From Catenibacillus scindens (lineage in GTDB: Bacteria > Bacillota > Clostridia > Lachnospirales > Lachnospiraceae): a stretch of 64,000 nucleotides of DNA. The stretch covers positions 248,001 to 312,000 of the forward strand of contig NZ_JACHFW010000001.1 in the NCBI RefSeq assembly GCF_014202115.1, written 5' to 3'. The notes below the pieces were generated by a model. That model did not search any database, had not been told where the DNA came from, and was given only the letters and a program-made list of their open reading frames with translations. Of the stretch, positions 61,656-64,000 are shown piece after piece (the first letter of the stretch is position 1; every line of letters begins with the position of its first letter). The position numbers and the translations under genes are program-made.

Positions 61656-62705
61656 TTACTGAGACATATTCCCGAAACTCTCTCCGTCAACACTGACCCG
61701 GTCTTCTACTGTCTGACCGCCTATCATGTCCACGGCCAGATCAATGGCTGTGTTAATGGCCTGTGGGGAGTAATACCAGATCGTTGCAGGAATCTCTGTA
61801 TTCTCAGAAATAAGCGACTGAAGTTCCTCGCTGCTGCCGCAGCCGGCAATGATTTTTAAATTGGGAAATACTGTCCCGTAGGCGCTTTCATAAGATGACA
61901 GCCCCTCCAGTATTCCAAGCATAGCCTCCTCGTTGGAAACAAAAATAGCTCCCACACTTTCCCTTGTGTCCAGATCTTTGCCATCAATCCAGTCAAGAAG
62001 GGCCTGACGGGCCGCAGCGCTGCCGCCGTAGGCAGAACCGCCGTAAACTACGGAAATCTCATCAGACAGAGCGTTCTCAAAGCTCTGGGTTCTGGAAATA
62101 TCCGCTTCCTGGCTCTCATCAGAAAACACAAGGACATCCATCCCTAAACAACCGGCATTCTCAAGGCCCTGGGCCGCGTCTTTTCCAAGCTGCCCTTCAT
62201 CCATAGATACCGTAACATCTGCAGTCACCCCATCCAGGCTTCCATTAAAAACAATGAGAGGAACACCGGAATTTTTCAGGTTAGCCGCCCCCTGGGCTGA
62301 CAGAGAAGCATCTACCGGACATACAACTGCCGCGTGGACATTTTGCCCTACAAGATCATCGAGCTGCCCCGACTGTTCCTGAGCAGTGGACGCTGTCAAA
62401 AGAACATAGCCAAGACTGTCTGTAGAAATCTGGCTCAGATATTGTGAAGCCAAAAGTGTTGCGTCATAATACCAGCCTTCCTCCGCCGATGGCAGACTCA
62501 CAGCAATCACCGTATCTTTAGACATACTCTGACTGTTGGAAAATACCGATGACACCTGGGACGATTCCGGAAGTTCGCTCTCATCCACCCTGTTTTCATC
62601 TGTCTGCGAACATCCTGACAGCAGCAGTCCCGCCATCCCAAGGCAAAGAACCCAGGACAGGGTCCTTCTGCTTTTCTTTTTCATAATTTCGTCCAAACTT
62701 CTCAT
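61656..62705 (-). CDS. Sugar-binding lipoprotein, periplasmic-binding-protein (RbsB/Peripla_BP_4) type
   Basis: This is a 349-residue lipoprotein starting at the ATG at 62705 (AGGAGG 11 bases upstream; the earlier frame is not needed). The signal peptide ends in the lipobox LLLSGC, then a Ser/Glu linker. The binding fold begins at DTVIAVSLPSAEEGWYYDA. VVCPVDASLS, GVPLIVFNGS and IIAGCGSS are typical of ribose/galactose-type receptors. No ATPase or permease gene adjoins it, so it is an orphan receptor, perhaps for a transporter elsewhere or a sensor kinase. It lies 92 bp downstream of glmM on the same strand. Confidence 0.9.
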   Translation of the reverse strand: MRSLDEIMKKKSRRTLSWVLCLGMAGLLLSGCSQTDENRVDESELPESSQVSSVFSNSQSMSKDTVIAVSLPSAEEGWYYDATLLASQYLSQISTDSLGYVLLTASTAQEQSGQLDDLVGQNVHAAVVCPVDASLSAQGAANLKNSGVPLIVFNGSLDGVTADVTVSMDEGQLGKDAAQGLENAGCLGMDVLVFSDESQEADISRTQSFENALSDEISVVYGGSAYGGSAAARQALLDWIDGKDLDTRESVGAIFVSNEEAMLGILEGLSSYESAYGTVFPNLKIIAGCGSSEELQSLISENTEIPATIWYYSPQAINTAIDLAVDMIGGQTVEDRVSVDGESFGNMSQ

Positions 62706-62797
62706 TGCAATATACGCCTCCTGTCCAGACACTGTCCCTACGACCGTCCCTTCGTCTCCCCGATCAGCAACCTTTCCTCCGCAACCATTGTAACCGT

Positions 62798-64000
62798 TCA
62801 ATCTGCAGCATGTCCATTGGCCTTTAATAAATCTACGATTCGCTCTACATACTGGCGGCAGATCTCATCTGTCTTTGCCTCAGCCATGACCCGGATCACC
62901 GGCTCTGTGCCGCTCTCTCGCACAAGGAGACGGCCGTTGCCCCCAAGCTCTTTATTGGAAGCCTCCACAGCGGCAATAATCTGGGGATCGCTCTGTGCCG
63001 CCCGCTTATCCGCCACTTTAACATTTACAAGAAGCTGAGGATAAATCTGAATAGGCTTTGTCAGCTCAGACAGACTCATTTTTTTCTCAAGCATAACTTC
63101 CATTAACTGGATAGACGTTAAAATTCCATCGCCTGTACGGGCATACTGGCTGAAAATAATATGACCGGACTGTTCGCCGCCCAGAGAGTGTCCCCCCGCC
63201 ATCATATTTTCGTAGACGTATTTATCACCCACAGCTGTCTTTTCATAAGCAATACCGGCTTCATCCAGAGCCTTAAACAGACCGATGTTGGACATAATGG
63301 TAGCAACCACTGTATTATTGGCCAGTTTTCCGCACTCTTTCATATAACAGCCGCACACGTACATGATCATATCCCCGTCCACAAGCTGTCCCTTTTCATC
63401 CACCGCAAGGCAGCGGTCCGCGTCGCCGTCATAAGCAAAACCTACGTCCAGCCCGTTGTCCACCACAAATTTCTGGAGAGACTGAATATGGGTGGAACCG
63501 CAGTCTTTATTAATATTTGTTCCGTCAGGTTCAGCGTGGATAACAAAGGTCTTGGCACCTAGAGCGTCAAACACACTTTTCGCGATGGCCGATGCTGAGC
63601 CGTTGGCGCAGTCCAGTCCCACTTTTTTGTTTTTAAAGGAGCGGGTTGCAAGGGAAATCAGATGACCGATATAGCGGTTGCGGCCCATGGCGTAGTCCAC
63701 AGTACGCCCGATCTTCTCCCGGACAGCCAGAGGAAGTTCTCCCATCTTTCCGTCAATATAATCCCCAATCTGCTGCTCAACTTCAGCCTCAAGTTTATGG
63801 CCCTGTGCATTGATCACTTTAATGCCGTTGTCATAGTAAGGATTATGGCTGGCAGAGATCATGATACCGCAGTCAAAATCCTCGGTGCGCACCACATAGG
63901 ACACACTGGGTGTTGTGGTCACATGAAGAAGATAGGCGTCAGCGCCGCTGGCTGTAACGCCGGCAGCCAGAGCGTACTCAAACATGTAGCTGGACCGGCG
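62798..64000 (-). CDS. glmM: Phosphoglucosamine mutase, N-terminus beyond the window
   Basis: About 400 of the ~450 residues are present; the frame runs off the window end at RRSSYMFEYALAAG. The enzyme converts glucosamine 6-phosphate to glucosamine 1-phosphate for UDP-GlcNAc and the wall. The phospho-serine loop is MISASHNPYYDNG, the metal loop is DGDADRC, the sugar-binding loop is GGEQSGH, and the phosphate loop is RESGTEPVIRVM. All are intact. Its stop codon lies inside a half copy of the REP-like repeat (TGAACGGTTAC on the minus strand). Confidence 0.97.
   Translation of the reverse strand, partial: RRSSYMFEYALAAGVTASGADAYLLHVTTTPSVSYVVRTEDFDCGIMISASHNPYYDNGIKVINAQGHKLEAEVEQQIGDYIDGKMGELPLAVREKIGRTVDYAMGRNRYIGHLISLATRSFKNKKVGLDCANGSASAIAKSVFDALGAKTFVIHAEPDGTNINKDCGSTHIQSLQKFVVDNGLDVGFAYDGDADRCLAVDEKGQLVDGDMIMYVCGCYMKECGKLANNTVVATIMSNIGLFKALDEAGIAYEKTAVGDKYVYENMMAGGHSLGGEQSGHIIFSQYARTGDGILTSIQLMEVMLEKKMSLSELTKPIQIYPQLLVNVKVADKRAAQSDPQIIAAVEASNKELGGNGRLLVRESGTEPVIRVMAEAKTDEICRQYVERIVDLLKANGHAAD

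Overview
The window looks like a chromosome segment of a low-to-mid GC, Gram-positive, spore-forming Clostridia, most likely a gut Lachnospiraceae. The evidence is strong AAAGGAGG-type ribosome sites, several TTG/GTG starts, a PolC-type replicase, the pyrH-frr-uppS-cdsA-dxr-rseP housekeeping block, many one- or two-gene carbohydrate loci, and a cysteine-rich gene behind a sigma-K-like promoter. The genus cannot be fixed from sequence alone. No rRNA, tRNA, CRISPR array, prophage or intact insertion sequence was seen.

Layout. 1-5.6 kb: a DegV protein (cut by the window edge), a hypothetical protein, and a beta-glucoside locus. That locus has an intact GH1 6-phospho-beta-glucosidase, a PTS permease wrecked by an internal deletion, and a divergent LacI regulator. 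5.6-13.8 kb: a glycan locus with a solute-binding lipoprotein, a GH2 enzyme and an esterase on one strand, facing an AraC regulator fused to a GH39-like enzyme domain. A small remnant of a second binding-protein gene lies beside it. 13.9-19.5 kb: polC and ispG in one operon. 19.7-38.3 kb: accessory genes sitting between ispG and rseP, which are neighbours in many Clostridia. They are an ABC exporter, a DUF234 ATPase, a secreted DUF4214 protein, a nitroreductase, a HAD phosphatase, a PRD regulator, and a sugar/polyol cluster (zinc dehydrogenase, FGGY kinase, LysR, AraC, Gfo/Idh/MocA oxidoreductase and two xylose-isomerase-like TIM barrels). 38.4-43.8 kb: rseP, dxr, cdsA, uppS, frr, pyrH. 43.9-46.5 kb: rhomboid protease, NUDIX, PHP phosphatase and a small membrane protein. 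46.8-53.9 kb: envelope genes, comprising a coiled-coil M23 peptidase, an amidase, a Ser/Thr kinase with an external TPR/MORN-like part, a PP2C phosphatase and a MATE transporter. 54.2-58.3 kb: an ECF sigma factor leading a membrane protein, an ABC-2 transporter and a VanY-like carboxypeptidase. 58.4-64 kb: a hypothetical protein, the cysteine-rich sporulation candidate, a broken sigma gene, an orphan sugar-binding lipoprotein, and glmM (cut by the window edge).

How the parts may work together. Two themes stand out. The first is carbohydrate scavenging: glycosidases, esterase, keto-sugar-type oxidoreductase/isomerases and their local regulators, with transport genes missing or broken at several loci. 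The second is envelope homeostasis: a kinase/phosphatase pair, peptidoglycan hydrolases, a candidate WalR box, and an ECF-controlled transporter with a D,D-carboxypeptidase.

The intergenic DNA is rich in palindromic repeat families. These include a ~170-180 bp MITE-like element with perfect 21-bp ends in one copy, a ~200 bp element with ~26-bp ends, and short REP-like palindromes. Several lie inside operons or at gene ends, and one supplies the stop codon of a gene.
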